DNA from: Nematostella vectensis
Lineage: Eukaryota > Cnidaria > Anthozoa > Actiniaria > Edwardsiidae
DNA: 64,000 nucleotides
Direction: 5' to 3'
Assembly: GCF_932526225.1 (NCBI RefSeq)
Contig: NC_064038.1
Span: 7,501,070 to 7,565,069, forward strand
Part shown: one piece after another, positions 1 through 7,706 of the stretch
Numbering within the stretch: position 1 is the stretch's first letter
How the letters are laid out: each line of letters begins with the position of its first letter
Made by a program: the position numbers and the translations under genes
Notes under the pieces: generated by a model
Databases searched by the model: none
What the model was told of the DNA's origin: nothing
Seen by the model: the letters and a program-made list of their open reading frames with translations, nothing else

Positions 1-4
1 TAAA

Positions 5-931
5 ATGGAGGAACGAACAGTTGAACGTACGGCTGAAGATCGGTCACCACCACCATATAATATCCCCGGCGGACCGGTGCCTGAGATTAACGTCCCCACC
101 CTCATGCCGGAGTTTGCACTGTTTGACCGGGCCCTCACCGAATACGAGACTAGTAGAGCCTCCTTGGGAGACGAGGATAGTAGTAACACCCTTTGCAATC
201 ATGACGACCTAGTCACAGAAGACGGGGTCACTAGTTGCTTAGAGTGCGGGGAACAGATGCAGCGCGCGGTCGCGCACGAAAGGGAATGGGGTTTTTACGG
301 ACATTCCGACGGCAAACGGTCTTCGAACCCAAGTCGGGTCCAGGTACGTAGGTCTGAGGACAGAAATATTGACAAGGATGTGGAAAACATGGGTTTTAGC
401 GGGGTAATTGTAGCCAAAGCTAACGAGATATACACTCAGGTGACGAAAGGCCAGATTTTTCGCGGCGACCCACGGAAGGCGATCGTCTTTGCGTGTATTT
501 ACTACGCCTACAAGATGTCTGGTAAGTGTCAGACACCGAAAACCTTGATGGAAACTTTTGGATTGAGCAAGAAGAGTTGCCTTAAGGGTCTGAAAATCTT
601 CAGTATTAACATGCCTAAAGATTACTTACTACACGGAACGTCTCCCACCGTCGTGGACCACATTCGCGATGTGATGGATAGATTCTCGGCGTCCCCCGCA
701 CAGAAGGGAGAGGTGGTCCAGCTCTACTACAGATCTAAGAACCGCTCGTCTGAGTTGAATCGCGCTCGCCCACAATCCTTTGCGGTCGCTTTAACCTATT
801 ACTGGATACGGCAAAAGAAGATCGATATTACGCTTAAAAAATTCTCCGAAAGAACGGGCGTCTCCGAGTTGACCATCAGTAGGAAAGCGAGAGAAGTGGC
901 CACAGTCCTGGGTACGCCTGGTGTGGTATGA
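5..931 (+). CDS. TFIIB-like transcription initiation factor (virus-encoded)
   Basis: This 308-residue protein has the layout of transcription factor IIB. A zinc ribbon lies at about residues 63-85 (ligands in LCNH and CLECGEQM, the first pair being C and H). It is followed by two cyclin-like repeats at about 125-210 and 215-305, with the second ending in a helix-turn-helix-like segment (SERTGVSELTISRKAREVA). TFIIB recruits RNA polymerase to promoters bound by TBP, and homologues are known in several giant DNA viruses. The N-terminus contains PEINVPTLMP, a linker also found in the element's DNA polymerase. The ATG at position 5 is the first available and the upstream region is cut off, so its promoter cannot be seen. 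A hairpin follows the stop. The fold is a confident call; the role in the element's own transcription is inference. Confidence 0.85.
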   Translation: MEERTVERTAEDRSPPPYNIPGGPVPEINVPTLMPEFALFDRALTEYETSRASLGDEDSSNTLCNHDDLVTEDGVTSCLECGEQMQRAVAHEREWGFYGHSDGKRSSNPSRVQVRRSEDRNIDKDVENMGFSGVIVAKANEIYTQVTKGQIFRGDPRKAIVFACIYYAYKMSGKCQTPKTLMETFGLSKKSCLKGLKIFSINMPKDYLLHGTSPTVVDHIRDVMDRFSASPAQKGEVVQLYYRSKNRSSELNRARPQSFAVALTYYWIRQKKIDITLKKFSERTGVSELTISRKAREVATVLGTPGVV

Positions 932-936
932 TGTTT

Positions 937-958
937 CCTGATTTCCAGAGAAATCAGG
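937..958 (+). terminator. Hairpin just after the TFIIB-like gene
   Basis: A 9-bp perfect stem (CCTGATTTC / GAAATCAGG) with a 4-base loop starts 6 bases after the stop codon. Hairpins at 3' ends act in transcript ending and polyadenylation in mimivirus-type viruses. That role here is inference. Confidence 0.5.
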
Positions 959-1023
959 ATTTCCAGAAAACTGTCAGTTCGGAGTAGATGTGAATTAACA
1001 CGTCTAAAAAAATTCGAAAAAAG

Positions 1024-1036
1024 TGGTTTAAAGACG
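1024..1036 (+). promoter_or_regulatory. TTTAAAGAC promoter box of the ankyrin gene
   Basis: GTGGTTTAAAGAC sits with its TTT 26 bases before the ATG at 1053. The same box precedes the polymerase gene. The remaining 932-1,052 gap holds only the hairpin and AT-rich sequence. Confidence 0.6.
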
Positions 1037-1052
1037 TGGATGTAATAACAAA

Positions 1053-1877
1053 ATGGATATGCAAAGTGCTGGAAGTCTTACAAATCTCACCGTGGAGGAT
1101 CAAGCCGCCACCTTAGCGAGGTGGGGAGCCGCAGACTTTGACGCCGTTATGGAGCGCGCGGCGTGGGAGGGGTGCGTCGAGACCGTGAGGTTGTGTAAGA
1201 GTTGGGGTGCGACGGATTTCGAAAAGCCGATGGTCAGGGCCGCAATGAACGGCCACGCCGAGATCGTTAAGATGTGTTGTGAGTCGGGCGCCTGTGACTT
1301 CGTGTATCCAGCGTCCATGGCCGCGAAAGGCGGCCACGTAGAGGTTTTGAAGGTGATGGATGAGTATTGTGCCGACGGAGGAGAGGCCATGACCGAGGCC
1401 ATGGGTGCTGCGGCGGCGGAAGGTCAGGTGGGGGTTGTTGAGTTGTTGATAGATCTAGGTGCCGATGTCGATGTCGGTTGGGCCACCGCCGAGGCGGCGT
1501 ACAATGGGCACGTTGAGGTTCTAAAGCTGTTGAGAGAAAACTTCAGCGAGTTTGACCCGGACTGTGCTATAACACCGGCCACCGAATCTGGAAACCTCGA
1601 GATTGTGAGGTTGTGCTTGGAGTGGGGCTCGACCGATCTCATTGTACATATGAACTACGCGCGGTTTTTGGGTCTACACGAAATTGTCGCGGTGATACGT
1701 GCGGCGTGGGGGTGGAGTCTTGTGCATGAGGAGCTCCCGGAGAAGCTACACAAGGTGAGATTCCGTAGAAAGCTGGAGGACGAACTAATGCCAGTAGCTT
1801 GGCATCCGGACAGGTTCTGGGATTGGTGCGTGGATGAGCAAGAGAAGGAAATGTTGGGAGAATGCTTCGCCAGGTAG
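1053..1877 (+). CDS. Ankyrin-repeat protein, giant-virus style
   Basis: The 274 residues form about six or seven ankyrin-like repeats of 31-34 residues (about 20-220). The repeated pattern is AAxxGHxEIVxLCxxWGATDF; examples are ETVRLCKSWGATDF, AEIVKMCCESGACDF and LEIVRLCLEWGSTDL. Short repeats with C-W-G-A-T-D endings resemble ankyrin families of large DNA viruses rather than typical animal ankyrins (recollection, not searched). The C-terminal 50 residues are not ankyrin and contain WHPDRFWDWCVDE, a compact motif that may be a separate recruiting tail. Viral ankyrin proteins often bind host factors, for example for ubiquitination; no F-box is visible here. The gene is GC-richer than its neighbours. 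It probably serves host interaction, not virion structure. Confidence 0.8.
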   Translation: MDMQSAGSLTNLTVEDQAATLARWGAADFDAVMERAAWEGCVETVRLCKSWGATDFEKPMVRAAMNGHAEIVKMCCESGACDFVYPASMAAKGGHVEVLKVMDEYCADGGEAMTEAMGAAAAEGQVGVVELLIDLGADVDVGWATAEAAYNGHVEVLKLLRENFSEFDPDCAITPATESGNLEIVRLCLEWGSTDLIVHMNYARFLGLHEIVAVIRAAWGWSLVHEELPEKLHKVRFRRKLEDELMPVAWHPDRFWDWCVDEQEKEMLGECFAR

Positions 1878-1920
1878 ACGTCGGCCGGCTAGAAGGCGGG
1901 TATCGCGTGTTGGATTGAAA

Positions 1921-1934
1921 AGTGATTTAAGGAC
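1921..1934 (+). promoter_or_regulatory. TTTAAGGAC promoter box of the zinc-repeat gene
   Basis: AGTGATTTAAGGAC touches the ATG at 1935 directly. It is 27 bases from the in-frame ATG at 1953, the normal distance in this element, so 1953 is the likelier start. Confidence 0.55.
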
Positions 1935-1952
1935 ATGACCGGTTTGATAGAA

Positions 1953-2282
1953 ATGGAGAACCAAACGGTGAAAGACTCGAAAGTATCCCCCGTAAAGCGA
2001 ACAACGGATTATAAGTGTCTTCATGGCAGAGTGAAATATTATTGCAAAGATTGTCACGGATCGCAAATCTGCCCTCACAACCGGAGAAAAACGCGGTGCA
2101 GAGAATGTAACGGCGGTAGCATTTGTGAGCACAGACGAGCAAGATATGTCTGTAAAGACTGCAAGGGGAAAGGGATGTGTGAACACGGCAAACAGAGACC
2201 CTTTTGTAAGTTATGCGGAGGGTCTCAAATATGCGAACACGATAGACAAAAGCACCATTGCAGAACGTGTAACGGAAATTAA
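1953..2282 (+). CDS. Five-unit CxHx6CxxC zinc-repeat protein
   Basis: A small basic protein of 109 residues, or 115 if the ATG at 1935 is used. It is made of five tandem units of about 18 residues, each with one C-x-H-x6-C-x2-C set; examples are CLHGRVKYYCKDC, CEHRRARYVCKDC and CEHGKQRPFCKLC. Each unit can supply four zinc ligands. Similar repeats occur in algal and giant-virus proteins (recollection), where the function is uncertain; nucleic-acid binding is plausible. The N-terminus and promoter copy those of the polymerase gene: both read GLIEMEN then a VKD stretch. The gene therefore seems to have captured the polymerase 5' end. A perfect hairpin follows the stop. Confidence 0.75.
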   Translation: MENQTVKDSKVSPVKRTTDYKCLHGRVKYYCKDCHGSQICPHNRRKTRCRECNGGSICEHRRARYVCKDCKGKGMCEHGKQRPFCKLCGGSQICEHDRQKHHCRTCNGN

Positions 2283-2297
2283 CATTGACCCACTCAG

Positions 2298-2324
2298 TTT
2301 TGTAACGCGCCTCACGTTACAAAA
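2298..2324 (+). terminator. Perfect 10-bp hairpin after the zinc-repeat gene
   Basis: TTTTGTAACG pairs with CGTTACAAAA across a 7-base loop, starting 16 bases after the stop. It is the strongest hairpin in this part of the element. The gap 2,283-2,479 between the converging genes otherwise holds nothing recognisable. Confidence 0.6.
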
Positions 2325-2463
2325 CACGTACATTCCTAGTCACCCTAACAACTAGCGATCCTGAAAATAGGTTTTGTATTTACATTGAGAGTTCGCGGTC
2401 GCCAGGGTGGTCTGGTATGCACGTGAACAGGTATTGTCTTCTTGCGGTACGTCACATCCATCC

Positions 2464-2480
2464 ACATGCACCCCGCATGT
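2464..2480 (-). terminator. Hairpin at the 3' end of the 505-residue gene
   Basis: ACATGC and GCATGT form a 6-bp stem with a 5-base loop, touching the stop codon of the minus-strand gene ending at 2480. Confidence 0.4.
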
Positions 2481-3994
2481 TACCGGAATAGATACCAAGC
2501 TAAACCAGCCGTAAAGGCTGTGATCGTGACAAGGTTAGTTTCGTGCTGTGTGTTCGTGGGTTTAATCACGTCCGGCTTTGGGTTAGTTTTCGCCTCCGGT
2601 TCCGGTTTGTGAGCCGTGACTGACTCGGTATGAGGTAACACAATCTTTGAATGACCCATATTATGTTTTGGGATCGTTTTTATCTCGTTATTTATCGGAT
2701 TCAGCCCCAGTTTCATATCAGTGGTGGCTTTTTGTAACTTGTTATTATAGCCAGCGATCGAAGTGTTGTTATTTATCACAAGATACGATGGACTTAACCA
2801 ACAGCCGAGGGCGAAAGCCAGGTCTAGTTTTTGTCTCGCCTGTTGTAAAGCAAACTGATACCGTTGTATACTTTTCGATATACTGTTTTCCACCACCGCG
2901 CTTTCAAAGAGTTTCGTGAAGACCTGTTTCGTTTCCTGAGCTGAACCGCTATCACCGACGATTGACGACCGGGTCTGAACTTGCGCTCCTAGAATACAGT
3001 AAACAAAGGCTTCGATGCTCTGGTTTATCCTAGACAACCCAGCTTTGGTTAACCCCATTGATTTTTCCGGAAAGAACCACTCATACTGAAACCCAGTTCT
3101 AAGGTCTTTCAGGTACTCGATCTCAAAGTGATTCATGTGTTCGTGGTCGCTTTTGGCAGCATCCCATTCGTCGTGTAATTGATCAATGGTGTCATAAGGC
3201 TTATACTTGTCGTTAGAAGATGACAAGCCGTGATAATCATAATTATAAACGTTCCCTAACCCATGATTTATCGGTCTGAGGAACCGGAAATCGTCACCAG
3301 TTCGGAATTCTGTTCTTAGTTTTTGGTAAGCCGCTTCGCTGTAAAAGTTTTTATTCCAACTAAAGAGCCTATCTTTTGGAAGAGGGCATTGTAGCTCGTT
3401 TAATATTCGTCTGATAGTGAAAATGATGTGAAATCTGTAGAATGACCCCACTTGAGAGTCGTCAATCATGTCACGCGTCACACCACATCCAGCAGTCGCG
3501 CAAAACATAGCAAAATTTAAGGCTTGACTCCAATAACTGAGGTTCGGGGCGTCGAGCCACCTACTAGCCTCCTTTGCTGTTCTGAATACAAGCTCGCTGT
3601 CAGTGAATATGTCCCTAAAAACAAAGTGTGTCTTCACCTTTGGTGTTATAAAAACATCGAAAGAGACGTAATTATTTCTCGTAGGGTTTTCGTCCCACGG
3701 CGATATTTTGTATTCTGCACGCGCGTCTAGTCTGTATTGTTTTGGGAACCCAAACAGCTGCTGGATCGTTTCCTTGTATGCTTGTGTGTCGTCGGCGACT
3801 AGAAAATCCTGGATATTCTCGGGTTTCCAGCTATTACCAGGGAAGTGGTATAACGTCTTGACTAGATTCCCATTCTTGTCGAATGGATCGTATTCGTCCC
3901 CATTGAAAACGAATTGCACATCGCCATGCTCGTCGGCAGAGAACCTAAAGCGTGAGTAGTAGGGGTACCTTTTCACAAATTCTGTAAACTTCAT
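2480..3994 (-). CDS. Unrecognised 505-residue protein with C-terminal membrane anchor
   Basis: I do not recognise a domain. The protein is mostly soluble and rich in aromatic residues. Motif-like segments are YPYYSRFRFSADEHGDVQFV near the N-terminus and FCATAGCGVTRDMIDDSQ near residue 170. A low-complexity Lys/Pro/Glu/Thr linker runs from about 465 to 485, and a hydrophobic tail (LVTITAFTAGLAWYLFR) ends the protein, so it is probably tail-anchored. The first ATG is at 4006, but the promoter box lies only 16 bases before it and 28 bases before the ATG at 3994, so 3994 is preferred. It is the largest unassigned gene in the minus-strand virion-gene cluster. A virion surface or membrane-associated role is possible but unproven. 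Confidence 0.65.
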   Translation of the reverse strand: MKFTEFVKRYPYYSRFRFSADEHGDVQFVFNGDEYDPFDKNGNLVKTLYHFPGNSWKPENIQDFLVADDTQAYKETIQQLFGFPKQYRLDARAEYKISPWDENPTRNNYVSFDVFITPKVKTHFVFRDIFTDSELVFRTAKEASRWLDAPNLSYWSQALNFAMFCATAGCGVTRDMIDDSQVGSFYRFHIIFTIRRILNELQCPLPKDRLFSWNKNFYSEAAYQKLRTEFRTGDDFRFLRPINHGLGNVYNYDYHGLSSSNDKYKPYDTIDQLHDEWDAAKSDHEHMNHFEIEYLKDLRTGFQYEWFFPEKSMGLTKAGLSRINQSIEAFVYCILGAQVQTRSSIVGDSGSAQETKQVFTKLFESAVVENSISKSIQRYQFALQQARQKLDLAFALGCWLSPSYLVINNNTSIAGYNNKLQKATTDMKLGLNPINNEIKTIPKHNMGHSKIVLPHTESVTAHKPEPEAKTNPKPDVIKPTNTQHETNLVTITAFTAGLAWYLFR

Positions 3995-4013
3995 CTTATA
4001 TGACATATAAGAT

Positions 4014-4022
4014 GTTTTTAAA
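4014..4022 (-). promoter_or_regulatory. TTTAAAAAC promoter box (505-residue gene)
   Basis: On the minus strand CTGATTTAAAAACATC lies 28 bases before the ATG at 3994. It matches the box of the gene starting at 8199. Confidence 0.5.
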
Positions 4023-4084
4023 TCAGTCCTTTACGCATCTCAATTCATAGATCCATCCGACGGGAGTTCTCTCGTACAGAAATT

Positions 4085-4690
4085 TCACCGAGCGGGTCGA
4101 CTCGCCAGGTCTTTCAAAATCTCTTCTCTTACTGTTTCCCTCAGCTTGGTAATGTTTACGTTTTTTTCGTCCTCTCTTACCGACTTTTGACGGATCTGGA
4201 GCTTTAGAGCCTCAAACTTGTCCAACTCGTTCAAGATTAAAGAGAACTCTTCGTCTGATATTTTGTTGTCTTTTAAAGCTTTAGAGACCAGGTCGCGTAT
4301 GCTATTTACTTTTGCCTTTGCCATCGCCGCTGTTTGGTCGTGCTTGGAGACTTTTTGCGACAGCCGTTTAGAAACCGCCGCACAGCCTACAGAGGTGAGA
4401 CCGAAAACACCAGCCAAAGCACCCAACGGGACTCCAACGATGATGCCCAAACCTGACAGAGAAGTCCCCAAACCACTAGACCCAAGAATGACGGATAAGA
4501 GTCCTAAGACCACACTTAACTTTGAAAACACGCTCTGCCCTCGTTTATACTTTTTCCTCACGTTCTCGTAATGTTTAACTTCTTGCTCCAAACTTCCCAA
4601 AACATCGTGGGTCTTTTGGAGTCTGAAGTTATCACCTGAGGGGCTGACCCCTCGGGGTACGTTCGGGTAGATTGAGTTGTACTCTTCCAT
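4085..4690 (-). CDS. Probable virion protein with glycine-rich hydrophobic hairpin and coiled coils
   Basis: The 201 residues begin MEEYNSIYPNVPRGVS. A basic helix (about 30-52) is followed by a long glycine/leucine-rich hydrophobic region at about 55-105, long enough for two membrane passes, and then charged helical segments to the end. I recall closely similar proteins annotated as hypothetical in cnidarian genomes, which fits a conserved Polinton gene. The layout suggests a membrane-inserting minor virion protein, but no function is known. Its promoter box overlaps the 3' end of the upstream minor-capsid gene, typical of the tight packing here. The N-terminal region overlaps one copy of the element's GC-rich palindrome (4,638-4,653). 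Confidence 0.7.
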   Translation of the reverse strand: MEEYNSIYPNVPRGVSPSGDNFRLQKTHDVLGSLEQEVKHYENVRKKYKRGQSVFSKLSVVLGLLSVILGSSGLGTSLSGLGIIVGVPLGALAGVFGLTSVGCAAVSKRLSQKVSKHDQTAAMAKAKVNSIRDLVSKALKDNKISDEEFSLILNELDKFEALKLQIRQKSVREDEKNVNITKLRETVREEILKDLASRPAR

Positions 4691-4713
4691 AGCTTTATTA
4701 TGGGGAGAGTTTA

Positions 4714-4722
4714 TTCTTTAAG
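4714..4722 (-). promoter_or_regulatory. CTTAAAGAA promoter box (201-residue gene)
   Basis: CTTAAAGAAT begins 32 bases before the ATG at 4690 and overlaps the last codons and stop of the minor-capsid gene. Confidence 0.5.
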
Positions 4723-5341
4723 TGATTTCTAAAATTAGACGTATCGGGTAGAGACCGCGCTCTATTGTGTTTCCGTCACCGCCCTTTATACTAAGACGGA
4801 GACTACTCACGTAACCGACTGATGTGGTACTGACCCGTACCGGATCGCTTGGATTGAGGTATATCTTTCCTTCATCAAGCTCTACACTTGCTAGGATTTG
4901 TGAGGGCGCCCCTTGTTGGAGGGAGTCAGACGCGTTCACAAGATCGCAGTGGATAAAAATAGCCTCGTGACCTATCATCTTTATCTCGTGGCGAGTGTTT
5001 GCTTCCAGCTCCCTGGTCTTGAGTCCTAACAGGCAGGCGAGCGGCTCATTCAACACGACGTTCCGATGAACTTCGAGTGACGAGTCTCTAATAGAGACTG
5101 ACTTTTCACCAAGACGCATACCCCCATCTATTTGACGTTTTAGCGTCTCGATCGTATACTGCCCCGCGGGGATCCTAAGGATAATGTTCTCACCGTCGGA
5201 GACCGTTCCCTCGCTTGAGAGACTGTTACAACGATTATGAAACGCACATCCTCGCAGCGCGATAAACCGCGGCTTTTCAATAGGTTGTTCTAAATAGACA
5301 GTAAAGTCACCAACGTTTCCTTCAATGTAGAGTAATACCAT
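4718..5341 (-). CDS. Minor capsid protein (penton-like single jelly roll)
   Basis: This 207-residue protein is rich in beta-strand patterns. It has the C-terminal signature I associate with Polinton minor capsid proteins: AIFIHCDLVN, then GAPSQILASVEL, then a closing SSLRLSIKGGDGN and LILEI. It is expected to fold as a single jelly roll and fill the fivefold vertices of the icosahedral capsid built by the major capsid protein. The length fits the family. It starts 4 bases from the stop of the upstream gene, with its own TTTAAAAGG box inside that gene's 3' end. Homology is by recollection of family features, not by search. Confidence 0.8.
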   Translation of the reverse strand: MVLLYIEGNVGDFTVYLEQPIEKPRFIALRGCAFHNRCNSLSSEGTVSDGENIILRIPAGQYTIETLKRQIDGGMRLGEKSVSIRDSSLEVHRNVVLNEPLACLLGLKTRELEANTRHEIKMIGHEAIFIHCDLVNASDSLQQGAPSQILASVELDEGKIYLNPSDPVRVSTTSVGYVSSLRLSIKGGDGNTIERGLYPIRLILEIT

Positions 5342-5344
5342 TTG

Positions 5345-6367
5345 TTATGATTTCCGTCTCCTTTTAAACCGTTCTACGAAATACAGGACGACAGCGACGA
5401 TGAGAAGCCACGCGTTTTTAGCTAAAAAGCCAACAACTTCACCTGCCGTTCTAAATATGAAACTAGCTATCGCACCAACCATTCCTGGGAGTATTTCTCC
5501 TAATTTCTTGCCTATTGTTTTCAGACCATTTCCAACACCTTTTGCAACACTAGTCAGCCCAGCTTTCAGATTAGAGACAATAACACCGATAACAACGCCC
5601 ACAGCGGTAACGACAGCAGCGACTGTAAATCCGTATTTCTTAAAAATCGCTTTGACACGATCTTTCAATGACATTCTCTCTTCAAGATTTTCTCTCTCCA
5701 ATTGATTCTCTTCCAAAGTCTCATCTATGACAGAATTTCTTTCGCTGAGCTCTTCATTTTTACGATCTATAGCTCTTAGTCTTTCTTGGTTAGTTGTTTC
5801 ACTTCGTTCCTCATTATTTTTTCTCATTTGCTCGGTGTTTCTCTCTTCTTCTTCTCTGAGTGTATTACCTGTAGCGTCTAGTTCATCGAGTTGAATCTGA
5901 ATTTGCTTGTACTTTCCGGATCTGATTTTGTCGTCAACACTCTTCCGCACCGTTCTATCCTCATTATACAACCTTTCTGGTCTAGTCCAACCACCTTTTC
6001 TCGCAGAATAGAAGGAAATGAATTGTTTCCCTCTTTCATCCGTTGAAATCTGAACTAAATTTTTATCAAGATCTGGATATTTCGATAACAAAAGGTCTAC
6101 CCTAAGTGTGTCCGTTGAAGAAGAACCTCCAATATTCTGTAACTCCATGTACTCGGGGACAGCCCTCCCGGGGTTTCGTGTTTTCCATAAGTCGGCCAAC
6201 CTCCTACTCACATAGCTTGCAGCTCTACCAAATCTGTTTGAAATCCTTTCATTCCATGACTCTCTTCCCTCACCATCGTTTGGAATAAGAGAGTCATAAT
6301 CTTTGTCTACAGCAGTATTCAAATCTTCTCTACCTTCTTCTGTTGTGGGGTCAAAATCTATATTCAT
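5345..6367 (-). CDS. Coiled-coil, membrane-active probable virion protein
   Basis: The 340 residues fall into three parts. An N-terminal globular region (1-145) contains KGGWTRPERLYNEDRTVRKS. A highly charged coiled coil (about 150-235) is rich in Glu, Arg and Asn. The C-terminal third (about 240-340) alternates hydrophobic helices (KYGFTVAAVVTAVGVVIGVI, AWLLIVAVVLYFVERF) with a glycine/lysine amphipathic stretch and ends in a basic tail. I recall the C-terminal third as strongly conserved in cnidarian Polintons. The amphipathic, membrane-inserting character suggests a role in membrane passage or as a core linker, like adenovirus pVI in concept only. The gene uses the ATG at 6367 with a CTTAAAGAT box 34 bases upstream. 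Confidence 0.75.
   Translation of the reverse strand: MNIDFDPTTEEGREDLNTAVDKDYDSLIPNDGEGRESWNERISNRFGRAASYVSRRLADLWKTRNPGRAVPEYMELQNIGGSSSTDTLRVDLLLSKYPDLDKNLVQISTDERGKQFISFYSARKGGWTRPERLYNEDRTVRKSVDDKIRSGKYKQIQIQLDELDATGNTLREEEERNTEQMRKNNEERSETTNQERLRAIDRKNEELSERNSVIDETLEENQLERENLEERMSLKDRVKAIFKKYGFTVAAVVTAVGVVIGVIVSNLKAGLTSVAKGVGNGLKTIGKKLGEILPGMVGAIASFIFRTAGEVVGFLAKNAWLLIVAVVLYFVERFKRRRKS
5360..5368 (-). promoter_or_regulatory. TTTAAAAGG promoter box (minor capsid gene)
   Basis: It lies 27 bases before the ATG at 5341, inside the last codons of the upstream gene. Confidence 0.45.
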
Positions 6368-6392
6368 TTCTTATTTTGTTTGAAAATAAGAA

Positions 6393-6401
6393 ATCTTTAA
6401 G
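6393..6401 (-). promoter_or_regulatory. CTTAAAGAT promoter box (340-residue gene)
   Basis: It lies 34 bases before the ATG at 6367, in the short gap between two minus-strand genes. Confidence 0.55.
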
Positions 6402-6411
6402 TCGTGCCGGC

Positions 6412-6828
6412 TCATATCCACCTACTCGCTACATAGCCAAGGGCTAACATTCCACCTCCAACGTACGCCATCTCTCCCATCTTTTGGTTGCTACTTGGTC
6501 TGTAGTAATCTGAGAGCTCAGGCTCTTTCAAATCAAAATCTGGATGTGTTTGAGCGTATAGTTTGAAGGCCTGATCGGTCTCCTCATCATTCTGGTCTGC
6601 ACGAAGTTTATTATTATATTCTTCCTCCAACCAATCCTGGTATTCCTGTCTTTTTTTCTGCCAATCACCCATTGCTTGTTGATACTTTTCAAGCGCTTTA
6701 TCGTGTCTTATTTTTTCTTTATCAACATGAGTAGCGTCAGAAGATAAGTATCTCGCTAGGTAACTCCCTCCAACGAATGCCGTCGCATTAAGAATAGCTC
6801 CACCAATCATCAATGCTATAGTCGCCAT
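6412..6828 (-). CDS. Small two-membrane-segment protein, unrecognised
   Basis: This 138-residue protein has a hydrophobic alanine/glycine-rich N-terminus (about 1-26), a charged central coiled-coil-like region (about 35-100) and a hydrophobic C-terminal segment (VGGGMLALGYVASRWI). I recognise no family. Its place in the block of small membrane proteins upstream of the capsid genes suggests a virion membrane or internal protein. The ATG at 6828 has a TCTAAAGAT box 28 bases upstream. Confidence 0.65.
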   Translation of the reverse strand: MATIALMIGGAILNATAFVGGSYLARYLSSDATHVDKEKIRHDKALEKYQQAMGDWQKKRQEYQDWLEEEYNNKLRADQNDEETDQAFKLYAQTHPDFDLKEPELSDYYRPSSNQKMGEMAYVGGGMLALGYVASRWI

Positions 6829-6847
6829 TTATTAATCAATCTGCGAG

Positions 6848-6856
6848 ATCTTTAGA
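6848..6856 (-). promoter_or_regulatory. TCTAAAGAT promoter box (138-residue gene)
   Basis: It lies 28 bases before the ATG at 6828 and differs from the consensus at one base. Confidence 0.45.
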
Positions 6857-6860
6857 CCGC

Positions 6861-7085
6861 CTACAGCGGTTTTGGCAAAATCTTTTGTGTTTCCAGATAA
6901 TCTTTCAGATACATACTACCGGACAGGACAGCAACCCATTTAGCGTAGTTTGTAACACTTGACGAAGGGTCGCTGATGAATGACTCTTTCATAGCCTTTT
7001 TAGCAACATAACCCATACCGGCGGCTAATCCGATGATGACTGCTGAGTCGGTGATCGTTTTCACAAGTTTGTTTTCAGTTGACAT
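6861..7085 (-). CDS. 74-residue two-pass membrane protein, unrecognised
   Basis: The protein has hydrophobic segments at about 13-30 (AVIIGLAAGMGYVAKKA) and 47-61, separated by a short polar loop. No family is recognised. It is kept as a real gene because it fills the space between two genes exactly and has one of the best promoter boxes (TTTAAAGATT, 35 bases before the ATG at 7085). It may be a small virion membrane protein. Confidence 0.6.
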   Translation of the reverse strand: MSTENKLVKTITDSAVIIGLAAGMGYVAKKAMKESFISDPSSSVTNYAKWVAVLSGSMYLKDYLETQKILPKPL

Positions 7086-7111
7086 GATTTTATTTATTAC
7101 AGATTCAGATA

Positions 7112-7120
7112 ATCTTTAAA
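7112..7120 (-). promoter_or_regulatory. TTTAAAGAT promoter box (74-residue gene)
   Basis: TGATTTAAAGATTATC lies directly after the stop of the preceding gene (7121) and 35 bases before the ATG at 7085. Confidence 0.6.
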
Positions 7121-7531
7121 TCACAACATTCCTATTTTTGGCGTCGCGTTCGGGAGGCTAGCCCCTCGAGCGGCAGGCCTCTCGAAAGTTTCAGTCTCGG
7201 GCGTCTTTTTGTAAAAACGCATATACATATCCAATGCGGTGAGCCCTATTCCGACTAGAGCCAGTACAGTTGTAAACGATAGCTCTGGAATCCAAGCGTC
7301 CGAGAGGCTATCCCCTCGAGCTCCCTCTTGGTGGGGTATCTCCGCCCGTGTAGCGTCTTCTGAACTCGCCTCCGCCTCGCGTTTCATCTCCCTAGCAAGT
7401 GCTTCTTTAGCCCTCCTATTATATTCGGCGAGTTTCTTACCAGCAGCGACTTTTTTAGGATCTTTCTCCTTGCTTTTTGTCGGTTGTAGGTTCCTAGTAA
7501 TCTGTTCAACCTCTTGATTTTCGTCAGACAT
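7121..7531 (-). CDS. 136-residue single-pass membrane protein, unrecognised
   Basis: A charged Lys/Glu/Ala-rich N-terminal helix (about 10-65) is followed by one membrane segment (TTVLALVGIGLTALDMYMRF, about 87-107) and a short tail. Two stretches, RGDSLSD and RGASLPN, are encoded by two copies of the element's GC-rich palindromic motif (7,302-7,325 and 7,152-7,171). No family is recognised. The start at 7531 is supported by a TTTAAAGATTC box 31 bases upstream. Confidence 0.62.
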   Translation of the reverse strand: MSDENQEVEQITRNLQPTKSKEKDPKKVAAGKKLAEYNRRAKEALAREMKREAEASSEDATRAEIPHQEGARGDSLSDAWIPELSFTTVLALVGIGLTALDMYMRFYKKTPETETFERPAARGASLPNATPKIGML

Positions 7532-7553
7532 GATTCTTTACTCTGGATAAAGA

Positions 7554-7562
7554 ATCTTTAAA
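7554..7562 (-). promoter_or_regulatory. TTTAAAGAT promoter box (136-residue gene)
   Basis: GTGATTTAAAGATTCT lies 31 bases before the ATG at 7531. Confidence 0.6.
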
Positions 7563-7567
7563 TCACA

Positions 7568-7706
7568 TCATGCTCAAGAGCTTGCTCAGGTGTGCTCAAG
7601 AGCTTGCTCAGGTGTGCTCAAGAGCTTGCTTAGGTGTGCTCAGGTGTGCTCAAGAGCTTGCTTAGGTGTGCTCAGGTGTGCTCAAGAGCTTGCTCAGTTG
7701 TGCTTG
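7568..7706. repeat. 22-bp tandem repeat array
   Basis: About six imperfect copies of a 22-bp unit containing CAAGAGCTTGCTCAGGTGTG run between the 136-residue gene's promoter and the 3' end of the next gene. They cover its stop codon and last dozen codons. CAAGAGCTTG is itself a near-palindrome. The array may be a protein-binding site or simple slippage. Confidence 0.8.

Noticed and set aside
2125-2355. 76-codon ORF overlapping the zinc-repeat gene
   Set aside because: Shadow frame; the other frame has the repeated zinc pattern and promoter.
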